From: Nonomuraea sp. SYSU D8015
Lineage (GTDB): Bacteria > Actinomycetota > Actinomycetes > Streptosporangiales > Streptosporangiaceae
Reading direction: 5' to 3'
Length of the DNA stretch: 64,000 nucleotides
Assembly (NCBI RefSeq): GCF_008065375.1
Contig: NZ_VJYI01000001.1
Location: forward strand, 620,001 to 684,000
How positions within the stretch are numbered: position 1 is the stretch's first letter; each line of letters starts with the position of its first letter. The notes below the pieces were generated by a model that was not told where the DNA came from, made no database searches, and saw nothing but the letters and a program-made list of their open reading frames with translations. Positions 34,255 through 41,521 of this stretch are shown here, in pieces. Both the position numbers and the translations under genes were made by a program.

Positions 34255-34336
34255 GGCCCCAAGATGGCGTTGCAGTTTCTTGCACTACTCGCTTGCCGCT
34301 GGCTTGCCGCCCCTCCGGCCGCCTAGCGTGCTGGTC

Positions 34337-34714
34337 ATGCCCAAATCGATCTACGACGAACTGTCCGACGTCTGCGCCGCCGTCATGGTCTGCGTCGAGT
34401 CCGACTTTCGGACCGACTGGCCCACCGAGGCGATTGACGCCATACTCGCGCGCCACGGCGAGAGCGCCGCCATCGCCAGCACCGCCACCCTCGTCAGGAC
34501 CTTCTCCGAGAACTGGAAGGGAGTCGAGGGCGAGGCCATCGTGCAGGGGATCCTGGACAAGCTCATCAAGGAGACCGAAGTGCCCGGCGACTTCGAGGCT
34601 GCACGCGAAGCCATCGCCGCCGCAGTTCGCGGGGAGCCCTTCGTGCCAGATCCGAGCCTGGCCAGCTCCAGGGACGTCGTCTCCGCACTGCTCTGGGTAA
34701 TCGTGCAGATGTAG
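34337..34714 (+). CDS. Hypothetical protein
   Basis: 125 residues, mostly helical (SIYDELSDVCAAVMVCVESDFRTDW, EAAREAIAAAVRGE). It is the only rightward gene among leftward ones here, and faces a terminator. Ribosome binding site is weak. Function unknown. Confidence 0.52.
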   Translation: MPKSIYDELSDVCAAVMVCVESDFRTDWPTEAIDAILARHGESAAIASTATLVRTFSENWKGVEGEAIVQGILDKLIKETEVPGDFEAAREAIAAAVRGEPFVPDPSLASSRDVVSALLWVIVQM

Positions 34715-34727
34715 TCATGAATGACGA

Positions 34728-34753
34728 AAGCCCCCGGATCTCTCCAGGGGCTT
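34728..34753. terminator. Terminator between convergent genes
   Basis: AAGCCCC and GGGGCTT arms around a 12-base loop, flanked by A- and T-rich ends. Confidence 0.72.
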
Positions 34754-34758
34754 GTCTT

Positions 34759-34953
34759 CTAGCCGATCTTCCTAATCGCCGCTTTTCCCTCGGGGTGAAT
34801 CTTGTCCGTGTAGAGGAATCCGGACTCGCTCGGCACGTTGGCCTTGACCTCGTCCTCGGGGAACCATCCCGCGCCCATGGACTCCACCGAGTAGACCTGG
34901 TCGTTCCGCCACTCGGTGACGCGGAACTTCTCCTTGTAGACCTCGAACTTCAC
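34759..34953 (-). CDS. Small hypothetical protein
   Basis: 64 residues from a GTG preceded by GGGAG; overlaps the upstream gene by four bases. Beta-rich with an aromatic patch (AGWFPEDEV). Last gene of the 37.25-34.76 kb leftward operon. Confidence 0.55.
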   Translation of the reverse strand: MKFEVYKEKFRVTEWRNDQVYSVESMGAGWFPEDEVKANVPSESGFLYTDKIHPEGKAAIRKIG

Positions 34954-35489
34954 CCGTTCTCCCTATCAGGCTCGTAGGTGTCGCCGTCGAACTCCTGCTC
35001 CGCCAGCCAGGCCAGCACCCGGCCCATCCCAATGTCGTCCAGGCCCTTGTACGGGCGCGGATCCTCCAGCAACGTCGGGATGCCGGACGCGGTCCGATCC
35101 TCGGCCCAGATGTAGTCCTTGCCGCCGAAGACGTCATCGATCCATATGGTCGGCCGGTCGCCAATGAACTTGGTCACCGGCCCGAACTTCGCCGTATAGC
35201 CGAATCCTGTGCCGCCGTACCGGCCGACCTCGATCTGCGGGAGGTCCTCCGGCAACCCGAGTTGCCTGGCCATCCATGCCAGTGCGGACGGCTCCGTCCT
35301 CCAGCTCGTCGCCCAGACGGCCTCCACGCGCGGCAGCACCTCGGCCAGCCAATCGGCGTGCGCCGGATTCACCCAGGCGAACCCAGACCGTTCCGGCCCG
35401 GAGTACATCCTGCGCTCGTAGCCGTCTGGCGCATCATCAGAAATCGGGTTGAAGACGCCGTCCACATCCATCACCAGATAGGGCTTCAC
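34950..35489 (-). CDS. HAD-superfamily hydrolase
   Basis: 179 residues with the HAD motifs: I, DVDGVFNP (nucleophile and general acid Asp); II, WATSWRTEP (Ser/Thr); a Lys region (YTAKFGPVTKF); and IV, IWIDDVFGG. Such HAD proteins are common in actinophages; phosphatase or nucleotidase activity is likely, substrate unknown. Confidence 0.75.
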   Translation of the reverse strand: MKPYLVMDVDGVFNPISDDAPDGYERRMYSGPERSGFAWVNPAHADWLAEVLPRVEAVWATSWRTEPSALAWMARQLGLPEDLPQIEVGRYGGTGFGYTAKFGPVTKFIGDRPTIWIDDVFGGKDYIWAEDRTASGIPTLLEDPRPYKGLDDIGMGRVLAWLAEQEFDGDTYEPDRENG

Positions 35490-35734
35490 AGCGAGCCCCC
35501 GTTCTTGAGCGGGTCGTCCTTCAGAGCTTCCGCAATCATCTGGTCCATCAGCATCTTGGCTTCGTCGGCCAGCCCCGACATGATGCGCTGGTACTCATGC
35601 AGCGCCGCCGTCTGCTCGGCCTGGTTTGCTCCCTGGGCCTTGCCGACGAACAGGTACACCTTCTTCTGATTCTCCTTGAGTACGTTCCAGGCCGCCTGGA
35701 CCGCGCGCAGCCGCGCCATCTGCTCGTCGCTCAC
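35486..35734 (-). CDS. Small helical hypothetical protein
   Basis: 82 residues from a GTG; almost wholly helical (MARLRAVQAAWNVLKENQKK, EYQRIMSGLADEAKMLMDQMI). Overlaps both neighbours by four bases. Confidence 0.52.
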   Translation of the reverse strand: MSDEQMARLRAVQAAWNVLKENQKKVYLFVGKAQGANQAEQTAALHEYQRIMSGLADEAKMLMDQMIAEALKDDPLKNGGSL

Positions 35735-36312
35735 TCGTCATCCACCACTTCATTCAGCGGGAACTCCTCGGCGCTGGCCATCCAGTCCGTGGTCCAGGCC
35801 ATTGTCCCGTTCTGCGTTATCCAGACCGTTCCGTCCAGGATCTTCTCGTTCGCGTAGACGGTCACGGCGTTGGACAGTCGCCGCACCGTGAGCTGCTCGC
35901 GCTCCTCCCGGCCGCACAGGACCTTGACCACGGCCTTGCGCATCTCCTCCTCTGTCGTGCACACAGCGACCTGAGTGGGGGCGAACGGCTCCAGTCCGTT
36001 CCGCCTGCGGTCGAGCGTCACCACCCACGCCTTCTCCAGCTCTGGCCGCTTCGCAGGCTCGGGCGTCACCGTCGGCGGCATGCACAACAGCGCGGCGGCC
36101 ACGTCGTGCAGCGCCTCCATCTCGGCTTCGCGGTACTTGCGCATGTCCTTGTCGTTGAAGGTGTAGTTGTGCCCACCCCAGAACCAGAGCCGCTCGTACC
36201 GCTCGGCGAGTTCCTGCTGGACCGTCTCCATGTAGGCCAGCGCCACGGCGCTACCGGCCACGAGCGGGCGCAGGTGCCGGAAGATGTCCTTCTCCAGCGT
36301 CGGCTTGCTCAC
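35731..36312 (-). CDS. Hypothetical protein
   Basis: 193 residues; GTG at 36312 sits in a GTGA overlap and follows GGAGGAGG. Helical N-terminal half with WGGHNYTFNDKDMRKYREAEMEAL; beta-rich C-terminal half. Family not recognised. Confidence 0.55.
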   Translation of the reverse strand: MSKPTLEKDIFRHLRPLVAGSAVALAYMETVQQELAERYERLWFWGGHNYTFNDKDMRKYREAEMEALHDVAAALLCMPPTVTPEPAKRPELEKAWVVTLDRRRNGLEPFAPTQVAVCTTEEEMRKAVVKVLCGREEREQLTVRRLSNAVTVYANEKILDGTVWITQNGTMAWTTDWMASAEEFPLNEVVDDE

Positions 36313-36575
36313 GCCGCATCCTCCTCCCACGTAAAGACGGTCTGGTCGGCCAGCCGCGCGACCTTCCATGTCTCGACCCAGACCTTGCTCCTGTCCTCGT
36401 CGGGCCAGCCGCCGTGCTCTGCGTACATTCGCCGGAGCGTCCGGAACACGCAAACCTTGTCCTCCGCCAGCTCCAGAACCTCACCGAAATTGATCGTCGG
36501 CTTGCCGTAGTGCTGGCCCACGAAGACGACCTTGTCTCCCAGCTCCAGCTCTTGGCCGATTGCGTCGCGGGTCAC
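36309..36575 (-). CDS. Small beta-barrel-like hypothetical protein
   Basis: 88 residues from a GTG in a GTGA overlap, after AAAGGGAGG. LGDKVVFVGQHYGKPTINFGEVLELAEDKV is typical of an SH3-like small barrel. Function unknown; the next gene upstream has a similar fold signature. Confidence 0.55.
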   Translation of the reverse strand: MTRDAIGQELELGDKVVFVGQHYGKPTINFGEVLELAEDKVCVFRTLRRMYAEHGGWPDEDRSKVWVETWKVARLADQTVFTWEEDAA

Positions 36576-36937
36576 TTCGCCTCCCTTTCGGCCGCCCACT
36601 TGTCGAGCAGCTCGGCCAGCTCTTCGAGCTGCTCCAGGTTGAGCTTGGCCCCGAAGCGGATGTCGATGTGACGCTCGCGGATGCGCGTCATGGCGTCGGC
36701 GTAGCGCACGTCCCGCTCCGCCTGGGCGACCGTCTTGACGTGCGTCCAGGACTCCTTTTCGTTCTTGTTGCCGGTGTCCAGGCGGAACGTCGCCACGTGC
36801 TGGTTGTGGGAACCCCACTCGACGTCAAACAGAGCCCGGCGCACAGACGTCACCCTGCCCGGCCGTCCACCAGGAGGCTGGCTCTTGTCATAGCGCTGGA
36901 AGACGCGGACCTCGTCTCCCTCCTTGACCTCGATCAC
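36572..36937 (-). CDS. Hypothetical protein with SH3-like start and helical tail
   Basis: 121 residues from a GTG after AGGAGG. Starts IEVKEGDEVRVFQRYDK...GRVTSVRRALFDVEWG (SH3-like barrel) and ends in a long amphipathic helix with LEQLEELAELLDKWAAEREAK. Function unknown. Confidence 0.55.
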   Translation of the reverse strand: MIEVKEGDEVRVFQRYDKSQPPGGRPGRVTSVRRALFDVEWGSHNQHVATFRLDTGNKNEKESWTHVKTVAQAERDVRYADAMTRIRERHIDIRFGAKLNLEQLEELAELLDKWAAEREAK

Positions 36938-37254
36938 GACGCCTCCTGGCGGGCGAGCTGGAGGAAGGAGCAGGCGTGCTCCGGAAGCGATTCGAGAGAC
37001 CTCGGTCGCAGGCGAAGACCGCAGTCGTCGCACAGGACACTGCCGGACATGGCGAAGTCCCTCTCAGCATCGTAGGAGATGGCCTCCGAGACCATGTCCC
37101 GGCTGAGCGTCCACTGGACGTGCCGGGAGTCGTTAGGCGAGATCGGCAAGAGCGACTCGGCGACGAGTCCCTCATCCCGGTAGTGGATGATGTCGGCCTG
37201 CTTGCCTTCGATGATGACGGGCATCCCGGCGTACAAATCAGCATGCGTGAGCAT
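36934..37254 (-). CDS. Hypothetical protein with CxxC
   Basis: 106 residues, first gene of the leftward operon. Contains CDDCGLRLRP and a second Cys near the end, possible zinc site. Its AGGAG ribosome binding site lies inside one arm of a perfect 11-bp hairpin (see 37255-37289), so translation may be regulated. Confidence 0.56.
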   Translation of the reverse strand: MLTHADLYAGMPVIIEGKQADIIHYRDEGLVAESLLPISPNDSRHVQWTLSRDMVSEAISYDAERDFAMSGSVLCDDCGLRLRPRSLESLPEHACSFLQLARQEAS

Positions 37255-37289
37255 GGGTCTCCTGAGGGGTGGGGGATTTCAGGAGACCC
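37255..37289 (-). promoter_or_regulatory. Leader hairpin hiding a ribosome binding site
   Basis: GGGTCTCCTGA pairs perfectly with TCAGGAGACCC across 13 bases. On the minus-strand mRNA the second arm contains the AGGAG of the operon's first gene and ends at its ATG, so the folded form would block initiation. Confidence 0.65.
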
Positions 37290-37298
37290 ATCTTCCTC

Positions 37299-37316
37299 TC
37301 CCGGTTTGGTAAACGC
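37299..37316 (-). promoter_or_regulatory. 16-bp phage motif in leader of leftward operon
   Basis: Minus strand GCGTTTACCAAACCGGGA, one mismatch-class change from the consensus, just upstream of the hidden-RBS hairpin and oriented with transcription. Confidence 0.7.
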
Positions 37317-37340
37317 AAGCGGGCGCGGAGCGCCCGAAAA

Positions 37341-37799
37341 CTACGCCTCCACCGTGACGTCCAGGCCCAGCTCCTTCAGCTCAGCCTGGAGGTCGTGCAG
37401 AGTGCTCGCCAGGCCCTCCATCTCGTCCTTGGCCTCGGCGAGGGTCTCGCGGTCGCCCTCCTTGTCAATCCAGGTCGTGGCGTACCCGACGAAGTTCTCC
37501 GTCGTCTCGATGTACTCGCCCAGCTTCTCCTCGATCGTTTCGAGGTCGGCCGTCAGGTTGGCCAGGGCAGTGAGGTGCTCGGCGATCTGCGGGAAGATGC
37601 CGCCCAGCTCCTCCAGCGCCTCGGCGTGCTCCACGAGGCTCGGCAGCTCCGTCTCCGTGAGCGACTGGACCTGAGTACGGCGGATCTCGGCATAGCCGGA
37701 CAGGGTCTCGAACTCCGCTACGACCTCGGCCGCGTGGTCGCGGTTGTACGGCTTGCCCTGGAGCATCTTCTCCAGCGGGGTCAGTTTGGGCATAGGCAT
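37341..37799 (-). CDS. Coiled-coil hypothetical protein
   Basis: 152 residues from the ATG at 37799 (AGGAG eight bases before; a second ATG at 37793 is possible). Long heptad-rich stretch (ETELPSLVEHAEALEELGGIF..., LAEAKDEMEGLASTLHDLQAEL) predicts a dimeric coiled coil. Acidic. Function unknown. Confidence 0.58.
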   Translation of the reverse strand: MPMPKLTPLEKMLQGKPYNRDHAAEVVAEFETLSGYAEIRRTQVQSLTETELPSLVEHAEALEELGGIFPQIAEHLTALANLTADLETIEEKLGEYIETTENFVGYATTWIDKEGDRETLAEAKDEMEGLASTLHDLQAELKELGLDVTVEA

Positions 37800-38080
37800 G
37801 CCAAGGGCTCCTGTCGCCAGGTGTGTGTTTGGGATGGCTCCACTCTTGCAGCCCCCGGCCGCCCGCCGCAACTGACGTCTGCGCAGGTCAAGATGCGTTT
37901 CAGAGGCCGTTTTTAAGGCTCGCGCACGCGTAATTAAGCGTTTCCCCAGCCCGCGAGGACCTCTCCGGCCCGCACTACGCGGGATTCTGGACGTAAACCT
38001 CGCCCGCAGCCGCGTAGAGCCACAATGTCACGGTTGCATAACACTGAGGTCCTGTCCGAGGAGCCGGTTAGGCTCCGGTT

Positions 38081-38251
38081 ATGAACCTGCAAGAGATCAT
38101 CGCAGCGAAGCGCCGAGAGTACGGAGCGGCCGAGTGGCGGCGCATGGAGCTGGAGGCCGAGCAGGCGACCGGCACGTGGATCGACTACCGGCGCGGTGTT
38201 GAGTGCTGGCGCTGCGGTCACACCAGCCGCCCCTGTGCCTGCCCCGAGTAG
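38081..38251 (+). CDS. 56-residue zinc-binding mini-protein
   Basis: Short gene: basic helix (MNLQEIIAAKRREYGAAEWRRMELEAE) then CWRCGHTSRPCACPE, a compact C-x2-C-x-H...C-x-C zinc cluster. Composition and codon use are gene-like. It follows a small hairpin GAGCC-GGTTA-GGCTC at 38061-38075. Confidence 0.55.
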   Translation: MNLQEIIAAKRREYGAAEWRRMELEAEQATGTWIDYRRGVECWRCGHTSRPCACPE

Positions 38252-38264
38252 TCGCAAACGCGAA

Positions 38265-38345
38265 GGCGGACCTCCCGGCGACGTCTTGCTGTTCTTACGG
38301 GGAAAGCGCGACGGCAATCCTCGATGAAGGGCCGGGAGGCCCGCC
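38265..38345. ncRNA. Long-stem structured region
   Basis: GGCGGACCTCCCGGC (38265-38279) pairs with GCCGGGAGGCCCGCC (38331-38345), 14 of 15 pairs, enclosing about 50 bases, immediately after the zinc mini-protein gene. No U-run, so it is not a plain terminator. Confidence 0.42.
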
Positions 38346-38476
38346 ACGTGCGCGGGAGGTGTTCATGTGGCCATAACCACCGTAAGGCTCTCTCGGGCCT
38401 CAATGGAGCCCGCGCACGCAACGAAGATACGCCTGCGCCCATGCTCCGGCAAGGCAATCACCAGAACTTGACGCCC

Positions 38477-38707
38477 TCACTCTGATTCGACCCAGAAGGT
38501 GGACGAGGCTCTGCCCGTGGCGTCGTACGTCAGCTTGACGATCTGCTCCGAGTCCGGCTGACCCAGGCACAGGCCGAACTCCTCCGCCAGCAGGCCCCGG
38601 TACTCCTCGTCCGAGATTGGCTCTCTGTGCCACGTCGAGACCGTGGCTGTTCCGTCTCCGTGATCACGCAGCACCGTGATCATCGTCTGCGGGTTCCCTC
38701 TGGACAC
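38477..38707 (-). CDS. Small hypothetical protein
   Basis: 76 residues from a GTG after AAAGG (or 68 from the ATG at 38683). Beta-rich (ITVLRDHGDGTATVSTWHREP, VKLTYDATGRASSTFWVE) with an acidic helix between. No family recognised. Confidence 0.5.
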   Translation of the reverse strand: MSRGNPQTMITVLRDHGDGTATVSTWHREPISDEEYRGLLAEEFGLCLGQPDSEQIVKLTYDATGRASSTFWVESE

Positions 38708-39442
38708 GGGTTCGACCTTTCGCCGAATTAGCCCTAATTAATTGCTAATTAGCTCGAAGCGAATTAAATCTATTGCACGTGCAATTAAGGGACTGGCTCC
38801 TCGCGGTGTTAGGCGCACAGCAAGGAGCCAGCCGATGCTCCATCCTGCCAGCTCGACCAGCTCGACGGTCACCGAATCCCCGCAATTCCCCCGATTCGCC
38901 GCTTGTGACGTTACGTTAGCTAGCAGGTGCCGCACGTACAGGCCACTGTCTTCACTCTCTGTACTCCCGCCGCGTGGCTGGTCGGGCCGCTAGGAGGGAC
39001 CCGCAAGATCATTTAAGGGTGGGGGGTGCCTGTCAAGCGCGAGCGGCTGTCACAGCGCGTTCTAGACCTGTTGCAGAACGCTAGAGAGACTTGTGAGAAT
39101 GGCACTACTCACACATAGGACGTGACCAGGCACGATGTCACACAGTGATTTCTATACCATACGTGTCAAGCTCACGCTGTGTATCTAGACCAATCTCGGG
39201 GAAGCCCTACCGGCCACTGTCAGGAAATGATCTTCGGAGTCTGACAGTGCTGCCCGACCAACGGGAAACGGGAACGAATCCCCACTACTCTGGTTGGTTA
39301 ACTGACAGCTATGTAAGGACATAAGCACAAAAGCGCTTGCAAGCCGCTTGCTCCAGCAATCACGGAATGCGCTTATATAAGTCAATTCGCATAGTTCCGA
39401 CGGCGCGCGTGGCGCGCACGGAACGGGGGCACGCCGGGAAAT

Positions 39443-39608
39443 CCATAGATGCCTCTATGCGTCTCTGTAGTACATCTAGGAGGCTCTATGGGCCTTGTTT
39501 GGTAGTCATTCCCCGAGCCCGATTTTCTCGCCTCTATGGTGCCTTGTAGGCCCGTAAATTCGTTCTCGGAAACCTATTGACTCTCTACTCGGATCGAGTA
39601 GTCTATGG
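39443..39608 (+). repeat. TCTATG iteron-like repeats
   Basis: CATAGATGCCTCTATG (39443-39458, inverted pair) then GGCTCTATGG (39482-), GCCTCTATGG (39530-) and AGTCTATGG (39600-). Five TCTATG units in 165 bases, spaced about 32-70 apart. Confidence 0.45.
39577..39606 (+). promoter_or_regulatory. Promoter candidate with embedded palindromic operator
   Basis: TTGACT (-35) at 39577-39582 and AGTCTA/GTCTAT (-10) at 39600-39606 with 17-18 bp spacing. The spacer is filled by the perfect palindrome CTACTCG-GAT-CGAGTAG (39585-39601), so a bound repressor would block RNA polymerase. ATCGAGTAG recurs in the hairpin at 51362-51402. Confidence 0.6.
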
Positions 39609-40189
39609 ATTGTTCGGCCAGCGGGAACGGCCGGACCGGTCGCCCCACGAGCCACGATCCCCGCAAGGGATACGGGCACGGAAGCGGGTATGAGGGCCGA
39701 CAATTGCATATGACTATGAGCGTGGAGAGGGCTTGCCCTTCCGTGCCCCGACTTTTCCAGGATGCTCGCGTTTCAGCCTGCGCATTGCGCGGCGCGCTTG
39801 AGCGGTCGGTGACACGCACGGACGGCAAGGGTCTAGCTAGGTCTTATTTAGTCATGCGCGGGAGTCGGTCAGATTCTTGAGTATTCAATAGTGGATTTGG
39901 GAGCACTGGACTTGTACCAATGCCCTGATGTGCCTATCTCGCAGTGTGGCAAGCGCACTGTGAGACTTGCGCGATGATCTCTCGCCGAGATACGCGGACC
40001 GTTGTCTCGCCCCGAAAATTTGGGCTGGTTGACCGGGAGCCGCTGGGTCAAGTTGTGGGAGCGTAGGCACATGTGGTTAGCCACCACGAAGGGAGCGCGT
40101 AAGCGCACGTCGCAAGCCGTAAGTAGGTCTTGGACCGGTGCCCCGGCGCGGACAGCAACGCACGAACCTTATTCACCGCGCCACACGCT

Positions 40190-40216
40190 AGAGATTGGCC
40201 TAGCGAACCAATCTCT
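40190..40216 (+). terminator. Terminator closing the control region
   Basis: Perfect 9-bp arms AGAGATTGG and CCAATCTCT, nine-base loop, followed by TTGTGTGTTCT. Because no gene lies upstream, it implies a non-coding transcript from the control region or an attenuator before the rightward operon. Confidence 0.62.
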
Positions 40217-40288
40217 TGTGTGTTCTCTGTACGGGCAGACGCGCGTACCGGGAATATGCACAAAGGCGAATCGTAGAGAGGTAAGAGA

Positions 40289-40468
40289 ATGATCACTCTC
40301 GAATACAACCCGTTCGCGAAGCAATTCGACGTCAAGCGGGATGGCGAATACATCGGTTTGATAGAGGAGAACCACGAGACTTACCGGGCGCGTAAGATCG
40401 GCTCAAGTTTCGCGAACACAACACAGAGCATGTGTGACGCAATCGACTTCATCACTGAGGGGAAGTAG
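40289..40468 (+). CDS. 59-residue phage protein, first gene of rightward operon
   Basis: ATG after AGAGAGGTAAGAGA. Sequence MITLEYNPFAKQFDVKRDGE... is compact alpha/beta with YRARKIGSSFANTTQSMCDAIDF. No family recognised. First of about 37 genes read rightward to 56.5 kb. Confidence 0.58.
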   Translation: MITLEYNPFAKQFDVKRDGEYIGLIEENHETYRARKIGSSFANTTQSMCDAIDFITEGK

Positions 40469-40476
40469 GTAGAGGC

Positions 40477-40620
40477 ATGGCAGACAACATCGCTCGGCAA
40501 GCGCTTATCAATCGGGCGCGGAAGAACAACCACTACTTGCGGCGCGGGCTCATCTCATGGGCGGATTGGGCCGAAGAGGTGCGCCATATCCAGGCGTACG
40601 CATGGCACGTGGTCGGCTAG
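40477..40620 (+). CDS. 47-residue basic protein
   Basis: ATG eight bases after the previous stop, preceded by GTAGAGG. Basic helix (ARQALINRARKNNHYLRRGLI) then a Trp-rich end (SWADWAEEVRHIQAYAWHVVG). A hammerhead ribozyme starts three bases after its stop. Confidence 0.52.
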   Translation: MADNIARQALINRARKNNHYLRRGLISWADWAEEVRHIQAYAWHVVG

Positions 40621-40623
40621 TGA

Positions 40624-40695
40624 TGGCGAAACGCTCGTCTCCCTAACCGGGAACGTGCGTCGTGCGTAGTTGGTCACTGCGCACCTGATGAGCCA
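40624..40695 (+). ncRNA. Type II hammerhead ribozyme 1
   Basis: Order: stem II 3' strand TGGC (40624-40627), GAAA (40628-40631), stem III CGCTCGT...ACGTGCG (40632-40659, one U-U mismatch, apical CTAACCGG), U-C (40660-40661), stem I GTGCGTAGT/ACTGCGCAC (40662-40684), CTGATGA (40685-40691), stem II 5' strand GCCA (40692-40695). All invariant core bases are present, with the canonical G10.1-C11.1 pair. Predicted cleavage between 40661 and 40662. It lies between two genes and carries one copy of the 16-bp phage motif (40637-40652). Confidence 0.88.
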
Positions 40696-40737
40696 AACCC
40701 AGCTCACAGCACCAACACACAGAAAGGCGGTAGACCC

Positions 40738-40971
40738 ATGGCACAGGGACACATGGCGAACGTGCGGGCCGACGGGTACATGGCGCTCGTGATCGGAGCC
40801 GCGTTTTCGGACGGCTGGCATGTGGAGCAGACGGAAGAGGCTACCTACATCTTCACCAGAGGTGACGAGACGGTCACACTGCCGTTCGTGGAGAACATGC
40901 GCGACGCGTTCGATGTCCTGCACTTCGCCGAGCGCTACGGGCTCATGAGCAAGATCACTGGCAAGCGCTGA
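40738..40971 (+). CDS. Small phage protein
   Basis: 77 residues, start-associated motif ACACACAGAAAGGCGGTAG directly upstream. Pattern GYMALVIGAAFSDGWHVEQTEE...YIFTRGDETVTLPF suggests a small alpha/beta fold. Function unknown. Confidence 0.6.
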   Translation: MAQGHMANVRADGYMALVIGAAFSDGWHVEQTEEATYIFTRGDETVTLPFVENMRDAFDVLHFAERYGLMSKITGKR

Positions 40972-40993
40972 CCTTACTTCCGTGTTTCCCTAT

Positions 40994-41028
40994 GTGCTAG
41001 CGTCTACCAAACCGGGAGGCGCTAGCAC
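40994..41028 (+). promoter_or_regulatory. Intercistronic hairpin with 16-bp motif in the loop
   Basis: GTGCTAGCGTCT and AGGCGCTAGCAC form 12 pairs (one G-U); the loop is ACCAAACCGGG. The motif GTCTACCAAACCGGGA spans 41002-41017. A second small hairpin GCCC/GGGC follows at about 41039-41052. Confidence 0.72.
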
Positions 41029-41088
41029 ACAGCTCACACGCCCTCACCAGGGCATCTCTGTGCCCACACCCCAGAAAGGCGGCAAATC

Positions 41089-41403
41089 ATGGTCTCGTTC
41101 CTTCCGGATGGCGCGTACGACCGCGACCGTACCCAGACTCCCTACACGTGCCGAATCTGCGGAAAGGATAGCTGGGTATACAACCCAACCAACCCGAGCA
41201 TGTTCCGGAGCACGCCGACGGCACACAGCTCATGTGAGAACGCGATCGGCTACACCAACGCTGACATGCGGCGTGCCACGCTGGCGGGCGATGAGCTGGG
41301 CGCGTTGCACCACTACGGCCGGTACCTCCGTGCATGCGCTGGTAACCCGGATCCCGACTCATGGGACCTGCCGTCGCTCCAGCAGTATCCCCACATTCGC
41401 TAG
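41089..41403 (+). CDS. Phage protein with CxxC zinc motif
   Basis: 104 residues; ATG preceded by CCAGAAAGGCGG. Contains TCRICGKDSW and a later SSCENA, possible zinc ribbon; C-terminal half helical. Its TAG stop is part of the next hammerhead. Confidence 0.58.
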   Translation: MVSFLPDGAYDRDRTQTPYTCRICGKDSWVYNPTNPSMFRSTPTAHSSCENAIGYTNADMRRATLAGDELGALHHYGRYLRACAGNPDPDSWDLPSLQQYPHIR

Positions 41404-41472
41404 GCGAAACGTGCGTCTACCTAACCGGGACGCGCGTCATGCCGGGATTGGTTACCCGGCGTCTGACGAGCC
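41403..41472 (+). ncRNA. Type II hammerhead ribozyme 2
   Basis: GGC (41403-41405; the first G is the last base of the upstream stop), GAAA (41406-41409), stem III CGTGCGTC/GACGCGCG (41410-41436, eight pairs), U-C (41437-41438), stem I ATGCCGGG/CCCGGCGT (41439-41462, eight pairs, loop ATTGGTTA), CTGACGA (41463-41469), GCC (41470-41472). All core bases match. Predicted cleavage between 41438 and 41439. Stem I and III sequences differ from ribozymes 1 and 3 while pairing is kept. Confidence 0.92.
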
Positions 41473-41521
41473 AGACCGCGCACGGCAGAACCCCAACCAT
41501 CACACAGAAAGAGGGACACCT

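Larger units (their letters stand above)
38708..40288. other. AT-richer non-coding control region (possible origin)
   Basis: About 1.58 kb with no convincing gene between the leftward and rightward operons. Holds palindromes CTAATTA-N5-TAATTAG (38734-38752) and ATTGCACGTGCAAT (38772-38785); hairpins CTGGCTCCT/AGGAGCCAG (38793-38831), CACTGTCAG/CTGACAGTG (39215-39249) and GTTCCG/CGGAAC around a GCGCGC palindrome (39394-39424); a TATATAA (about 39373); TCTATG iteron-like repeats; a promoter with an embedded operator; and a terminator. Divergent control region and replication origin are the leading guesses. Confidence 0.5.

Noticed and set aside
35420-35445. Minus-strand CTGATGA near a TTTC, considered as a fourth hammerhead
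   Set aside because: Inside the HAD hydrolase gene; no GAAA with paired stem II and no stem I or III.
38738-38993. Opposed 65- and 83-residue frames in the control region
   Set aside because: They lie on palindromes, have no ribosome binding site and show no protein-like pattern.
39337-40353. Several 60-100-residue frames across the control region on both strands
   Set aside because: Stop-to-stop chance frames with Arg/Ser-rich translations, absent ribosome binding sites and AT-richer base composition than the surrounding genes.
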